Below are positions 53,161-61,726 of a stretch of 64,000 nt of DNA, piece by piece. Where the stretch lies: positions 1 through 64,000 of the forward strand of contig CAYTWF010000002.1 of the NCBI GenBank assembly GCA_964441705.1, given 5' to 3'. Each line of letters opens with the position of its first letter. Positions within the stretch are counted from its first letter, which is position 1. Origin of the DNA: Eshraghiella sp964441705. GTDB lineage: Bacteria; Bacillota; Clostridia; Lachnospirales; Lachnospiraceae. A model generated the notes under the pieces. That model saw only the letters and a program-made list of their open reading frames with translations. It made no database searches and was not told the DNA's origin. The translations under genes were made by a program, and so were the position numbers.

Positions 53161-53187
53161 CTGCAGATAAGTCTTATAAGACTGCAG
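53161..53187. promoter_or_regulatory. Palindromic site before the Rep gene
   Basis: A perfect 14-bp palindrome AGTCTTATAAGACT (53170-53183) is flanked by CTGCAG at 53161 and 53182. A second stem-loop (AAGGGT/ACCCTT near 53195-53225) follows. The gap between the 83-aa gene and Rep is 141 bp. These may be an operator or part of a replication origin. Confidence 0.4.
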
Positions 53188-53275
53188 AGTGAAAAGCCTT
53201 TATTTTAAGGGTTGGAATACCCTTTTAAAATCTCGTTAAGAATATTAAACTTAGGAATTCTGGGGTGAGGAATAT

Positions 53276-54109
53276 ATGTACATAAAAAAGACATGGTATA
53301 CCAACCGCACCATAGAGGTGGAAAAGACATACCAGTGGAGGTATGGAGCACCCGGCATGCCGAGGTCACTTAAAAAGAAAGCAACACCGGAGGATATAGC
53401 AAGGCAGAATGAGTGGATAGCTGAAAAGACCCTCAGGAGAACCATTAATTATAACTTCGGAGTAAACGACCTGCACCTGATACTTACATACCGCAAGGAT
53501 AACAGACCTGCACCTGAGCTGCAGCCGAAGCTTCTCCGCAAGTTCCTCGGCAAGATGCGCAGTGCCTATAAGAAGGCGGGATTTGAATTTAAGTACATAA
53601 TATCCACGGAGTATGGGAGCAGGGGAGCGGTGCACCACCACCTGATTATCAACAGCGTTAATGCACCGGGGATAAGCACCACATCCTTGGTCAACAGGCT
53701 GTGGGAGTATGGCAGACCTATGTGGGTGCCACTGGATGATACGGGAGAGTATAAGGACCTTGCTGAGTACATAATAAAGGACACTGCTAAGTGCTTTAGA
53801 CAGGAAGGCAATCCGTTCCGCCAGCGTTACAGCTGTAGTCGTAATCTTGTTAAGCCTGAGCCTGAGGTAGAGCAGATGAGTGCTGCCAGATGGAGAGATG
53901 AGCCAAAGATTACAAAGCAGCAGGAAAAGGATGGATGGTGGCTGGACTATGACAGTATAGTTACCGGCTTTAACAGAGTTACCGGATATCCATACCAGTA
54001 TTACACATTAAGGCGAATGGGAGAAATGACTGCTGTGCAGAAAAAGAAATATAAAATATACAAGATTACAGGACACTGGCCAGTGCATCCTGAGGAATGG
54101 GAGGTTTAA
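53276..54109 (+). CDS. HUH-type replication initiator (Rep, ORF2/G2P-like)
   Basis: This 277-aa protein resembles rolling-circle Rep proteins. Motif 1-like LHLILTYR (about 67-74), motif 2 VHHHLIIN with three His at 120-122 that would hold the metal, and the tyrosine motif EYIIKDTAK with Tyr165 are all present in the right order. Such enzymes nick one strand at an origin and join to it. GGGTGAGGAA precedes the ATG. In a tailed prophage this is unusual and suggests a plasmid-like mode or a satellite-derived replicon. Confidence 0.7.
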   Translation: MYIKKTWYTNRTIEVEKTYQWRYGAPGMPRSLKKKATPEDIARQNEWIAEKTLRRTINYNFGVNDLHLILTYRKDNRPAPELQPKLLRKFLGKMRSAYKKAGFEFKYIISTEYGSRGAVHHHLIINSVNAPGISTTSLVNRLWEYGRPMWVPLDDTGEYKDLAEYIIKDTAKCFRQEGNPFRQRYSCSRNLVKPEPEVEQMSAARWRDEPKITKQQEKDGWWLDYDSIVTGFNRVTGYPYQYYTLRRMGEMTAVQKKKYKIYKITGHWPVHPEEWEV

Positions 54110-54110
54110 G

Positions 54111-55490
54111 ATGGACGATGATAATGAAAATGGACTGAGCGTTGAATGCCAGTCATATTCAGGTCTTATCAAGAAAGGCATAGCCCGTATTGGACACAGC
54201 TTTCTTACTGTGGGATATTATCTGAAATACATAAGGGACAGGCGGTTGTACAGTCCCAAATATAACAGCATATCCGAATATGCCCTGAATGAACTGGGAA
54301 TGAATAAAAGTACAGTAAGCCGATTTATAGCTATTAATGACAGGTTCAGTCTCGATGGCAACTCTAAGGAATTTCAGGACAGGTACAAAATGTTTACTGT
54401 GTCCCAGCTTTCGGAAATGCTTGCTCTTACGGATGAACAGCTTGAGGCTGTTACAGTTACTACAACAGTAGCCCAGATAAGGGAACTAAAGGCTGAAAAA
54501 ACAGAAGAGTCTGAAATACTGGAGGGACAGCAGGCTATAGCTGATATTGACTGTAATATTACTGACTCTGCACCCTGTGATGGAAAATGCTTTATCTGTG
54601 ATAACACTGAGTGCAGCTGTTATCAGGAGTCACGTACACACTGCATATATTATGCAGCCAGTCCCTGCACCATTAAGTCGGCAGCAGCTACTATAGCACA
54701 GCTGGACCCTGCTCTGTATGACAGATGCAATAAGACCTGCTGTTTTAACTGCGATGATGAGAGCAACTGCGAATACAGGTGCAATCCATCCGGAATGAAA
54801 AAAACCGAAAATGCATTACTGCAGAACAAGATTGAGAGCATCACATCCGTGTGCGCTTCTGATGACAAGGCATTGCGTAAAGAGGAGCGGGATACAAAAA
54901 AACAGGTAAAGGCAGCTGTGATGAAGCAGGAATCGCCTAAGGTGGAACATGTTATTGCAGAGGTTCTTGAAAAACAGGAGACAGAACCTGAGGAATACAG
55001 CTTTGAAACAGCCAGCCATTACACCTATGCTGATGTTCAGTTCGCGGTAGCACAGGAGCAGGGCTATATAGACCAGATGAAGAAAACAGAAATGATTGCT
55101 CCGGCAGTAAAAAAGACAAGAATGAGACTGGAAGCACTTAAGCTTCTGCAAATCCAAATGAAGGATGGCTCAGAAGGCACTCAGCCGGAGCTTCCAAAGC
55201 TTAAGAACAACGATGATAGGGTCGAGTGGCTAAGAAATTACAGAAGCTGGGGTATCTGGTATACAGATGAGTATATATGTGCCAGACATTATAAATATGA
55301 TTTCGACGATGGCAGCAGGCTTGTGGTGGATGAATTCATGGAAACTCGCTTTAGAACAACTGAATTGTATTACAACAGCAATGGTACATCACATATGCAT
55401 CTTATAAAGCCTGGAGGACATTATACTCCGTACAGTAACAGTATCACGGAAGTAGTGGAATTTTTAAAAAAATCTGCAAAGAAAGGATAA
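54111..55490 (+). CDS. DNA-binding/partition-like protein with Cys-rich centre
   Basis: This 459-aa protein starts one base after the Rep stop. Residues 10-140 resemble DUF3102/ParB-like helical regions (YLKYIRDRRLY, SEYALNELGMNKSTVSRFIAIND), including a helix-turn-helix. A Cys-rich zinc segment (about 155-230, with CFICDNTECSCY and CNKTCCFNCDDESNCEYRC) follows, then a coiled-coil linker. The C-terminal domain of about 110 residues has WLRNYRSWGIWY. It probably binds DNA near the Rep gene; exact role unknown. Confidence 0.6.
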   Translation: MDDDNENGLSVECQSYSGLIKKGIARIGHSFLTVGYYLKYIRDRRLYSPKYNSISEYALNELGMNKSTVSRFIAINDRFSLDGNSKEFQDRYKMFTVSQLSEMLALTDEQLEAVTVTTTVAQIRELKAEKTEESEILEGQQAIADIDCNITDSAPCDGKCFICDNTECSCYQESRTHCIYYAASPCTIKSAAATIAQLDPALYDRCNKTCCFNCDDESNCEYRCNPSGMKKTENALLQNKIESITSVCASDDKALRKEERDTKKQVKAAVMKQESPKVEHVIAEVLEKQETEPEEYSFETASHYTYADVQFAVAQEQGYIDQMKKTEMIAPAVKKTRMRLEALKLLQIQMKDGSEGTQPELPKLKNNDDRVEWLRNYRSWGIWYTDEYICARHYKYDFDDGSRLVVDEFMETRFRTTELYYNSNGTSHMHLIKPGGHYTPYSNSITEVVEFLKKSAKKG

Positions 55491-55496
55491 CAAAAA

Positions 55497-55979
55497 ATGA
55501 AAATAGTTAAGTTAATATGTGACCACTGTCAGAAGGAAATAGAGGATAATCCGTTTAGACCATTTATTGAGGAGATAGATAAGAACAATGAGGATATACT
55601 TGGCGAAGAGACGCTTTTAGATAGCTTAGAGCTTCATCTATGCGGAGAATGTGCCAGCATATTGAAAATGCAAATAAAGAAATACTGCAATATGCCACAC
55701 AGTAAGCCTGCAGAGATTAACCAGGACTTTGAAGCTGCTGTGGATGAGATGGTTAATGGCAGTAAAGCCGAGACGTCACTTACTGATGCGCAGCAAAAGA
55801 TTATCACAGAACGTTTTAAAGCAAAATGGAGTATTACGGGCATCTCAAAGTCCATGAATATTCCGTACAAGAGGATTGATAAGTTCCTGCAGGAATCAGG
55901 AGCGAAGAAAGTTAAGAAGCAGCATAAGAGCGATACACCTGCTAAAGCGGCAGAGCCGGATAAGGAGGGTCCCCAATAA
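55497..55979 (+). CDS. Zinc-finger and HTH-like phage protein
   Basis: This 160-aa protein has a four-Cys zinc site (LICDHCQKE and LCGECASI) in the first 60 residues. A helical DNA-binding-like segment (about 95-130, ITERFKAKWSITGISKSMNI) with a Lys-rich tail follows. It starts 6 bases after the previous gene. Confidence 0.6.
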   Translation: MKIVKLICDHCQKEIEDNPFRPFIEEIDKNNEDILGEETLLDSLELHLCGECASILKMQIKKYCNMPHSKPAEINQDFEAAVDEMVNGSKAETSLTDAQQKIITERFKAKWSITGISKSMNIPYKRIDKFLQESGAKKVKKQHKSDTPAKAAEPDKEGPQ

Positions 55980-55980
55980 A

Positions 55981-56178
55981 GTGACAAAGCTTAATATACA
56001 TACGGTTAAACTTTTATATTTTGGTAAAAACCTTAATATGCATCAGATGGCAGCAGAGCTGGGAGTTACGATTAGAGAGGTTAGGGATTTCTGCATTAAG
56101 AACCACATCACAAAGGACTCACGTGAGTATATGAATTACATACAGTCACGTGGAAGGATAGAAACAGTTATGTATTAG
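55981..56178 (+). CDS. Small HTH protein, 65 aa
   Basis: GTG 55981 is chosen because AAGGAGGG precedes it; an upstream in-frame start would overlap the preceding gene by over 100 bases. The protein contains a helix-turn-helix-like stretch (NMHQMAAELGVTIREVRDFC). It may be a regulator of the late genes, or a relative of the preceding protein's C-terminus. Confidence 0.6.
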   Translation: MTKLNIHTVKLLYFGKNLNMHQMAAELGVTIREVRDFCIKNHITKDSREYMNYIQSRGRIETVMY

Positions 56179-56181
56179 CTG

Positions 56182-56205
56182 CAGAGTTGCGATATCGCAA
56201 CTCTG
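56182..56205. promoter_or_regulatory. Perfect 24-bp palindrome
   Basis: Bases 56182-56205 read the same on both strands, with CAGAGTTGCGAT as the left half. It lies between the 65-aa HTH gene and the next gene, 23 bp before that start. No T-tract follows, so a protein-binding site is as likely as an RNA hairpin. Confidence 0.55.
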
Positions 56206-56227
56206 TAAGACAGGTAGGAGGTAGTAT

Positions 56228-56449
56228 ATGGCAACAAATTGGGATGATGTAAATATTAAGTGCCCCTATTATAAAGCATGTGATGAAAGACAGATATCGT
56301 GTGAATCCGTAACGCGTAATTCGTCCTTGATTACCATCAGATTTCATAGCCGGGAGCAGAAGGAAGAACACATGAGTCAGTTTTGCAATAGTCGTTTCGA
56401 TAGTTGCTGTATATGTGCACTTTGTGAACGCAAGTATGACCAGAAATAA
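56228..56449 (+). CDS. Small Cys-rich phage protein, 73 aa
   Basis: This 73-aa protein has at least eight Cys (CPYYKACDERQISCES, QFCNSRF, CCICALCERKY), consistent with one or two zinc sites. Proteins of this type are common just before terminase genes in Firmicutes phages. AGGAGG lies 8 bases before the ATG, and a strong terminator follows. Confidence 0.7.
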   Translation: MATNWDDVNIKCPYYKACDERQISCESVTRNSSLITIRFHSREQKEEHMSQFCNSRFDSCCICALCERKYDQK

Positions 56450-56472
56450 TTAAATAACGCTTTTTAAGCTGC

Positions 56473-56509
56473 AGAACCACTCCATTTTTGAGGTGGTTCT
56501 ATTTTTTTT
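56473..56509 (+). terminator. Strong terminator between early and packaging genes
   Basis: AGAACCAC (56473-56480) pairs with GTGGTTCT (56493-56500), followed by A and eight T (56502-56509). It divides the early region from the terminase block, so late transcription needs a new promoter or antitermination. No clear sigma-A promoter is visible before 56573. Confidence 0.85.
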
Positions 56510-56572
56510 GCGCTCTGGGTTAGAAATAAAGCCTTTATATAAATTATGCTTGGAATGAAAGGAGTGGTAACT

Positions 56573-57058
56573 ATGTCAAAAGGCTATGATTGGACGCGAA
56601 TTGATGCGGAATATATCACTACTGAAATAAGCCAAAAAAAGATATCTGAAAAATATGGTATTCCAATTGGCACAATCCAAGACAGGGCGCGGAAAGAAGG
56701 CTGGTCAGAGAAGAGAAAAAAATTCCGTGGAAAAACTGTTGCAAAAACCATGCAAAAAATGGAAAAAAATGAAATAAATCGGCTGTCTTCTATGATTATA
56801 TCAGCAGGCAAGCTGGCTGATGTGATAGATAAGGCTCTGGAAGACCCGTATATGTTCTACAAGGTTCTTGTTGAAAATAAGGATACAGGAAGGCTTCAGG
56901 CTAAGCGAACGAAGATAATTAACACCAAGAAGCTTAAGGAGATGTCGGATGCTATTAAGAACATGGTGGAAATATACAAAAATGCAGATGATAGTAAGGA
57001 TGACAACAAAGAAATTGTGCTGCATACAGACGAAGTGAATAAGGAGTGGAGCGAATGA
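56573..57058 (+). CDS. Terminase small subunit
   Basis: This 161-aa protein recognises phage DNA for packaging. Its N-terminal 60 residues form a helix-turn-helix (AEYITTEISQKKISEKYGIP, QDRARKEGWSEKRKKF), the usual small-subunit layout, then coiled helices for oligomer assembly. ATG 56573 follows AAAGGAG. Its stop overlaps the large-subunit start (ATGA). Confidence 0.85.
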   Translation: MSKGYDWTRIDAEYITTEISQKKISEKYGIPIGTIQDRARKEGWSEKRKKFRGKTVAKTMQKMEKNEINRLSSMIISAGKLADVIDKALEDPYMFYKVLVENKDTGRLQAKRTKIINTKKLKEMSDAIKNMVEIYKNADDSKDDNKEIVLHTDEVNKEWSE

Positions 57059-58431
57059 TAGAAATCAATCTACCGGAATTTAACACGAAGCAGGTACAGT
57101 TTTTAAAATCCAAGGTGAAGCATACAGGTTTTGGCGGTGCCAGAGGCGGAGGAAAGTCCTTTGTAACAGATTGGAAGTCCGTTCTGCTGGCAATTAACTA
57201 TACGGGAATAAAGATATGCATAATACGAAGAACCTACCCACAGCTGGTTGAAAATCATATTTATCCCCTGCAGGGAATTATTCCTGTAAAGATAGCAAAG
57301 TATAACGGTTCTGAGAAGACGTTTAAATTTACAAATGGCAGCAGGATAACCTGCCAGTACTGCAATAGCGATAAGGACCTGGAAAACTTCCAGGGTAAGG
57401 AGTATGACGTTATATTTATCGACGAGGCTACACAGCTTACAGAGCATCAGTTCGTGGTTATCAGAGCCTGCTTAAGAGGTGTTAATGACTTTCCCAAAAG
57501 AATGTACCTTACCTGCAACCCGGGTGGACGTGGCCACGCGTGGGTAAAACGCATTTTTATTGACAAAATTTACAACGCAGATGAAAAAGCGGAGGAATAC
57601 AGCTTCATACAGGCGTTGGTAACAGATAACAAGGCTTTAATGGAAAAAGACCCTGACTATATAAGCCAGCTTGATATGCTGCCTGAATCCCTAAAAAAGG
57701 GATGGAGATATGGGAACTGGGATTTGTTTGAGGGTCAGGTCTTTGAAGAATTTAGGGATAACCCCAAAGGCTATGAGGAAAGACGCTGGACTCATGTTAT
57801 TCCTGCGTTTGATATACCTGATGGGTGGAGGATATACAGGTCTTATGACTTTGGATACTCCAAGCCGTTTAGCTTTGGCTGGTGGGCAGTGGATTATGAC
57901 GGGGTCATATACAGGATAACGGAATGGTATGGATGCACAAAGGACCCTAATACAGGTATTAAGTGGACACCTGAACAGCAGTTTAGGCATGCCAGGGAGA
58001 TAGAAGACCAGCACCCGTACCTTAAGGGGAAGGATATACAGGGTGTGGCTGACCCTGCCATATGGAAGGCTGAAACAGGAGAATCTGTAGCGGATGTGGC
58101 AGCGCGACAGCATATCTATTTCAGTAAAGGCGACCATGAAAGAATAACCGGTCTTATGCAGGTACATTATAGACTCCGCTTTGACGAGAACGGTTACCCA
58201 ATGATGTATGTGTTTGATACATGTAAGAATTTCATTAGAACAATACCTGAGCTGTGCTATTCAGAAACTAACCCTGAGGACCTTGATTCTGACCAGGAAG
58301 ACCATATCTATGATGAGACCAGATATTTCTGCATGAGCAGACCGATTATACCGAGAAAGCCGATTAAACCTGAGATGCTAAGGGATGACCCGCTTAACAT
58401 GATAGCTGATATGAAGAAAAAACGGAGGTAA
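57055..58431 (+). CDS. Terminase large subunit
   Basis: This 458-aa motor cuts and pumps DNA into the prohead. The Walker A-like GGARGGGKS lies at residues 27-35, Walker B with catalytic acid in FIDEATQ (Asp123, Glu124), the coupling motif in YLTCNPGG, and the nuclease domain starts at RSYDFGYSKPF with its Asp. ATG 57055 is set by AAGGAG 9 bases before; it overlaps the small-subunit stop. Confidence 0.93.
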   Translation: MIEINLPEFNTKQVQFLKSKVKHTGFGGARGGGKSFVTDWKSVLLAINYTGIKICIIRRTYPQLVENHIYPLQGIIPVKIAKYNGSEKTFKFTNGSRITCQYCNSDKDLENFQGKEYDVIFIDEATQLTEHQFVVIRACLRGVNDFPKRMYLTCNPGGRGHAWVKRIFIDKIYNADEKAEEYSFIQALVTDNKALMEKDPDYISQLDMLPESLKKGWRYGNWDLFEGQVFEEFRDNPKGYEERRWTHVIPAFDIPDGWRIYRSYDFGYSKPFSFGWWAVDYDGVIYRITEWYGCTKDPNTGIKWTPEQQFRHAREIEDQHPYLKGKDIQGVADPAIWKAETGESVADVAARQHIYFSKGDHERITGLMQVHYRLRFDENGYPMMYVFDTCKNFIRTIPELCYSETNPEDLDSDQEDHIYDETRYFCMSRPIIPRKPIKPEMLRDDPLNMIADMKKKRR

Positions 58432-58436
58432 ATAAA

Positions 58437-60407
58437 ATGGCATTTCTAAACTTTGGAAGAAAGAAACAAGGCAATATCGCCCAGAACAACATTGACCAGA
58501 ATACCATGATACAGAACGGAACTGGACAGCTTGCAGCAGGGCAGCAGGGCATGGCTGCTGATGCTGTACATATTTTTGCTAAAAAGATTGGAAGTGAGGA
58601 GGTAAGGAAGGCTTCTGAAATTCTTGTAAAGTACAAATCCGGAAAAGAGAGCACTGACAAGAGAATTATAGACAATGAACAGTGGTGGAAGATGGAACAG
58701 TGGAGAATGGACGCAAATAAGGACGACCAGCACAGCGCAAGTGGATGGACCTTTAATACTGTTATCAGCAAGCACGCAGATGCCATAGAGGCATATCCTA
58801 CCTTTAACTGTCTTCCGCGTGAAGAGGGAGACAAGCGTGAGGCACAGATGCTTTCATCCATCCTGCCTGTGGTACTAGAGCAGAATAAGTTTGCAGACAC
58901 ATATAACGACTGCGCATGGCAGAAACTGAAATTCGGTACAGCTGTGTATGGAATATTCTGGGATAAGGATAAGTATAACGGACTGGGGGATATCTCAATT
59001 GAAAAGATTAATATCTTGTCATTGTTTACGGAACCAGGAATAGAAGATATACAGAAGTCCCGAAATGTATTCCGCACACAGCTGGTGGACAATGAAATAA
59101 TCGAGGAGCTGTTTCCGGAAGTTAAGGGACATCTGGGAAATCGGTATTTTGAAAATAAGTTTCTCTATGATGACTACATTGATGTATCTGATAAAAGCTT
59201 AGTTGTTGACTGGTATTATAAGAAAAACATTAATGGCAGGAAGGTGCTGCACTATGTTAGGTATGTCAATGACTGCGTACTGTTTGCCACAGAAAATAAT
59301 CCTGAGATGGCTGAGAAGGGGCTGTATGACCACGGAGAATATCCATTTGTGACAGATGCTCTATTCCCTGTGGAGGGAAGTCTGTGGGCATATTCCTATA
59401 TCGATATATGCAAGAAAACACAGAAGGACATTGATGAGCTTGGTGACAGTATAGTAACTAATGCCAAGTGGACTTCGCGACCGCGGTATTTTGAACGAGA
59501 GAACTCCGGAATAAATGAGGAGGAGTTTGCCGACGTACATAAGATGCTTGTAACCACAGGAAGTAATCTTGGAGATGATACGCTTAAGAAGATAGATACC
59601 CAACCTATTGATTCCATAAATGTGACCATAAGGAATAACCTTATTGAGGAGCTTAAGGAGATATCTGGCAACAGAGATGTAAATAATGGCGGAGCTGCAT
59701 CAGGTGTAACAGCTGCATCCGCCATAGCAGCTATGCAGGAACAGTCAGGAAAAACTTCACGAGACAGCTCTCAGAACTCCTACCGTTCATACGAGAAGAT
59801 AATAACCATGTGCATAGAGCTTGTCCGTCAGTTCTATGACATCCCAAGACAGTTTCGCATAACTGGTGCCAATGGCAATGACAATTTTGTGAGCTATTCT
59901 AACGCAGGAATTAAGCCACAGTATCAGGGAGAGGCTTTCGGAATTGATTTAGGCTACAGAGTGCCATCATTTGACCTTAAGGTAACTGCAGAAAAAGCCA
60001 ATGCATATACCAAGATGAGCCAGAATGAGCTTGCACTGCAGTTCTTTAATCTTGGATTCTTTAATCCTCAGATGGCGGACCAGGCACTCATGACGCTGGA
60101 TATGATGGATTTTGACAATAGAGAAATGCTAATGAATAAGCTGTCACAGCAGCAGACTATGTATAACAAGCTGGTACAGACTCAGCAGGTGTGCCTGGAA
60201 TTATGTAAGAGACTTGATGCTTCTCAGGGAAGTAATCTTGCTGAACAGTATGCTAATGCTATTATGCAGGAAACAGGGCAGCAGCTACCTGCAGGAGATA
60301 CTAATGTGGATTTACCGGAGACTGACAGCCTTGGAAATCTGCAGGAGGAGAATGCCATAGTGTCTAATGCTAGAGATAAGGCACAGGCAGCAACCCAGCC
60401 AACATGA
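58437..60407 (+). CDS. Portal protein
   Basis: This 656-aa protein forms the ring through which DNA enters the head. It lies directly after the terminase as usual, has the portal-like middle (WWKMEQWRMDANKDDQ, SVFPVEG-like VEGSLWAYSYIDICKKTQKD, ELGDSIVTNAKW) and a Gln-rich C-terminal helix region typical of portal tails. Its last four bases overlap the Prp-like gene. Confidence 0.85.
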   Translation: MAFLNFGRKKQGNIAQNNIDQNTMIQNGTGQLAAGQQGMAADAVHIFAKKIGSEEVRKASEILVKYKSGKESTDKRIIDNEQWWKMEQWRMDANKDDQHSASGWTFNTVISKHADAIEAYPTFNCLPREEGDKREAQMLSSILPVVLEQNKFADTYNDCAWQKLKFGTAVYGIFWDKDKYNGLGDISIEKINILSLFTEPGIEDIQKSRNVFRTQLVDNEIIEELFPEVKGHLGNRYFENKFLYDDYIDVSDKSLVVDWYYKKNINGRKVLHYVRYVNDCVLFATENNPEMAEKGLYDHGEYPFVTDALFPVEGSLWAYSYIDICKKTQKDIDELGDSIVTNAKWTSRPRYFERENSGINEEEFADVHKMLVTTGSNLGDDTLKKIDTQPIDSINVTIRNNLIEELKEISGNRDVNNGGAASGVTAASAIAAMQEQSGKTSRDSSQNSYRSYEKIITMCIELVRQFYDIPRQFRITGANGNDNFVSYSNAGIKPQYQGEAFGIDLGYRVPSFDLKVTAEKANAYTKMSQNELALQFFNLGFFNPQMADQALMTLDMMDFDNREMLMNKLSQQQTMYNKLVQTQQVCLELCKRLDASQGSNLAEQYANAIMQETGQQLPAGDTNVDLPETDSLGNLQEENAIVSNARDKAQAATQPT

Positions 60408-60715
60408 TAACTGTAAGCTGCAGTACATACTCTGTAACAGCATATGGTCATGCGAACTATGCTGCTGAGGGTCAGGACATAGTATGTGCAGCCTTCACAA
60501 TACTGATAAGTACTCTATGTGAAAATATTATAGCTCTTCAGGATGAGGGAAAGCTTGCATCCAGCAAGATAGAACTTGATAAGGGGCATGCCATAATTCA
60601 GTGCATCCCCCTTCAGGGGTTCGAGAGAGAAACAGAACTGATATATGACACAGTAATTACAGGCATAAAAATACTGGAAAATGAGTACCCGGAAAATATT
60701 TTAGTAAAAAAATAA
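60404..60715 (+). CDS. prp: Prp-type cysteine protease, candidate prohead protease
   Basis: This 103-aa protein belongs to the Prp family, which in Firmicutes removes the N-terminal extension of ribosomal protein L27. The catalytic His16 and Cys28 lie in GHANYAAEGQDIVCAA, with the same 12-residue spacing as in bacterial Prp. Its gene sits between portal and scaffold, where phages usually encode their head protease, and the scaffold begins with a Prp-like cut site. Host Prp is known to process capsid and scaffold of staphylococcal phage 80alpha. A phage copy would make the virus independent of the host enzyme. Confidence 0.88.
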   Translation: MITVSCSTYSVTAYGHANYAAEGQDIVCAAFTILISTLCENIIALQDEGKLASSKIELDKGHAIIQCIPLQGFERETELIYDTVITGIKILENEYPENILVKK

Positions 60716-60807
60716 ATTTTTTTTATTTGTGGGTTAGAGAATAACAATACACCATTGCTATTATGAGCATATAAAGGGTCGTGACCTACCACAGGAGGAA
60801 ACACAAA

Positions 60808-61695
60808 TTGAACAGAAGGTATGAATTACAGCTGTTTGCAGATGGCGCAGCAGGAGAAGGAACAGCTCCGGCAGCAGCTACACAGACAGCTCCAAACGGA
60901 AATGGTCAGGTCGTAACTGACAATGGCACGAATGGTGAGAATATAACACCGGATGGGACTGCCACCCAGCAGGCACCAAGTGAGCCTGAGACATTTGAAT
61001 CACTTATTAATGGCAAGTATAAAGCTGAATTTGATGAAAGAGTTCAGACAATTGTTAAAAACAGATTGAAGAACTCCAGAAAGAGTGAGGATAATCTTGC
61101 CAAGCTGCAGCCAGCACTTCATATGCTGGGAGAAAAATATGGTTTGGATGTAGCTAATCTGAACTATGAAGAGTTATCCCAGAAGATTGCTGATGACAAT
61201 TCCTTTTATGAGAAGGAGGCACTTGAAAAAGGCATTGATATTAATGAACTCAAGCGAATTAAAGCTGTTGAGCGGGAGAATGCAAGCCTTAAAGAGCGTC
61301 AGCGTATGATTATGCGGGAGCAGGAGAGCCGTAGACAGTTTGATGCGATACTTAACCAGGTACCAGGAGTGCAGCAGATGTACCCAACCTTTGACCTGAA
61401 TACAGAAATGAGCAATCCAACATTTCTGAAGCTGGTTAATGATGGTATATCAGTAAAGAATGCCTTTGAGGTAATCCATCAGTCAGAGCTTCAGCCGGCA
61501 GTGATGCAGGCAGTTGCACAGAAGACTAATGAACAGCTTACCAATGCCATTAAGAGCAATCAGGCAAGACCGAATGAATCGACATTAAACAGCAGTGCTG
61601 CGGATTTTAAGATAGATATTAAGAGCATGTCCGTAAAGGATTTTAAGGACATACAAAGACGTGTTGCACGAGGAGAAAAAATCACAATGAGTTGA
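60808..61695 (+). CDS. Capsid scaffold protein with N-terminal Prp-like cleavage site
   Basis: This 295-aa protein is the likely scaffold: acidic, Ala/Thr/Gly-rich N-terminus, then long charged coiled coils (ERENASLKERQRMIMREQES), just before the capsid gene. TTG 60808 is the start because AGGAGGA (60793-60799) precedes it. With this start the protein opens MNRRYELQLFADGAAGEG. LQLFA matches the L27/80alpha-type Prp site (LQFFA), giving a predicted cut between Phe10 and Ala11. Confidence 0.85.
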   Translation: MNRRYELQLFADGAAGEGTAPAAATQTAPNGNGQVVTDNGTNGENITPDGTATQQAPSEPETFESLINGKYKAEFDERVQTIVKNRLKNSRKSEDNLAKLQPALHMLGEKYGLDVANLNYEELSQKIADDNSFYEKEALEKGIDINELKRIKAVERENASLKERQRMIMREQESRRQFDAILNQVPGVQQMYPTFDLNTEMSNPTFLKLVNDGISVKNAFEVIHQSELQPAVMQAVAQKTNEQLTNAIKSNQARPNESTLNSSAADFKIDIKSMSVKDFKDIQRRVARGEKITMS

Positions 61696-61699
61696 TGTT

Positions 61700-61720
61700 C
61701 TCCTTGCAACTAACAAGGAG
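61700..61720 (+). promoter_or_regulatory. Hairpin over the capsid gene ribosome site
   Basis: CTCCTTG (61700-61706) pairs perfectly with CAAGGAG (61714-61720), which is the Shine-Dalgarno sequence of the major capsid gene at 61727. It could limit or time capsid translation, or stabilise a processed mRNA end. Confidence 0.6.
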
Positions 61721-61726
61721 GCAAAT

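Noticed and set aside
56573..61695. General reassignment of TGA to an amino acid in this phage
   Set aside because: The terminase small subunit, portal and scaffold genes all end correctly at TGA with a new gene following, so TGA works as a stop here.
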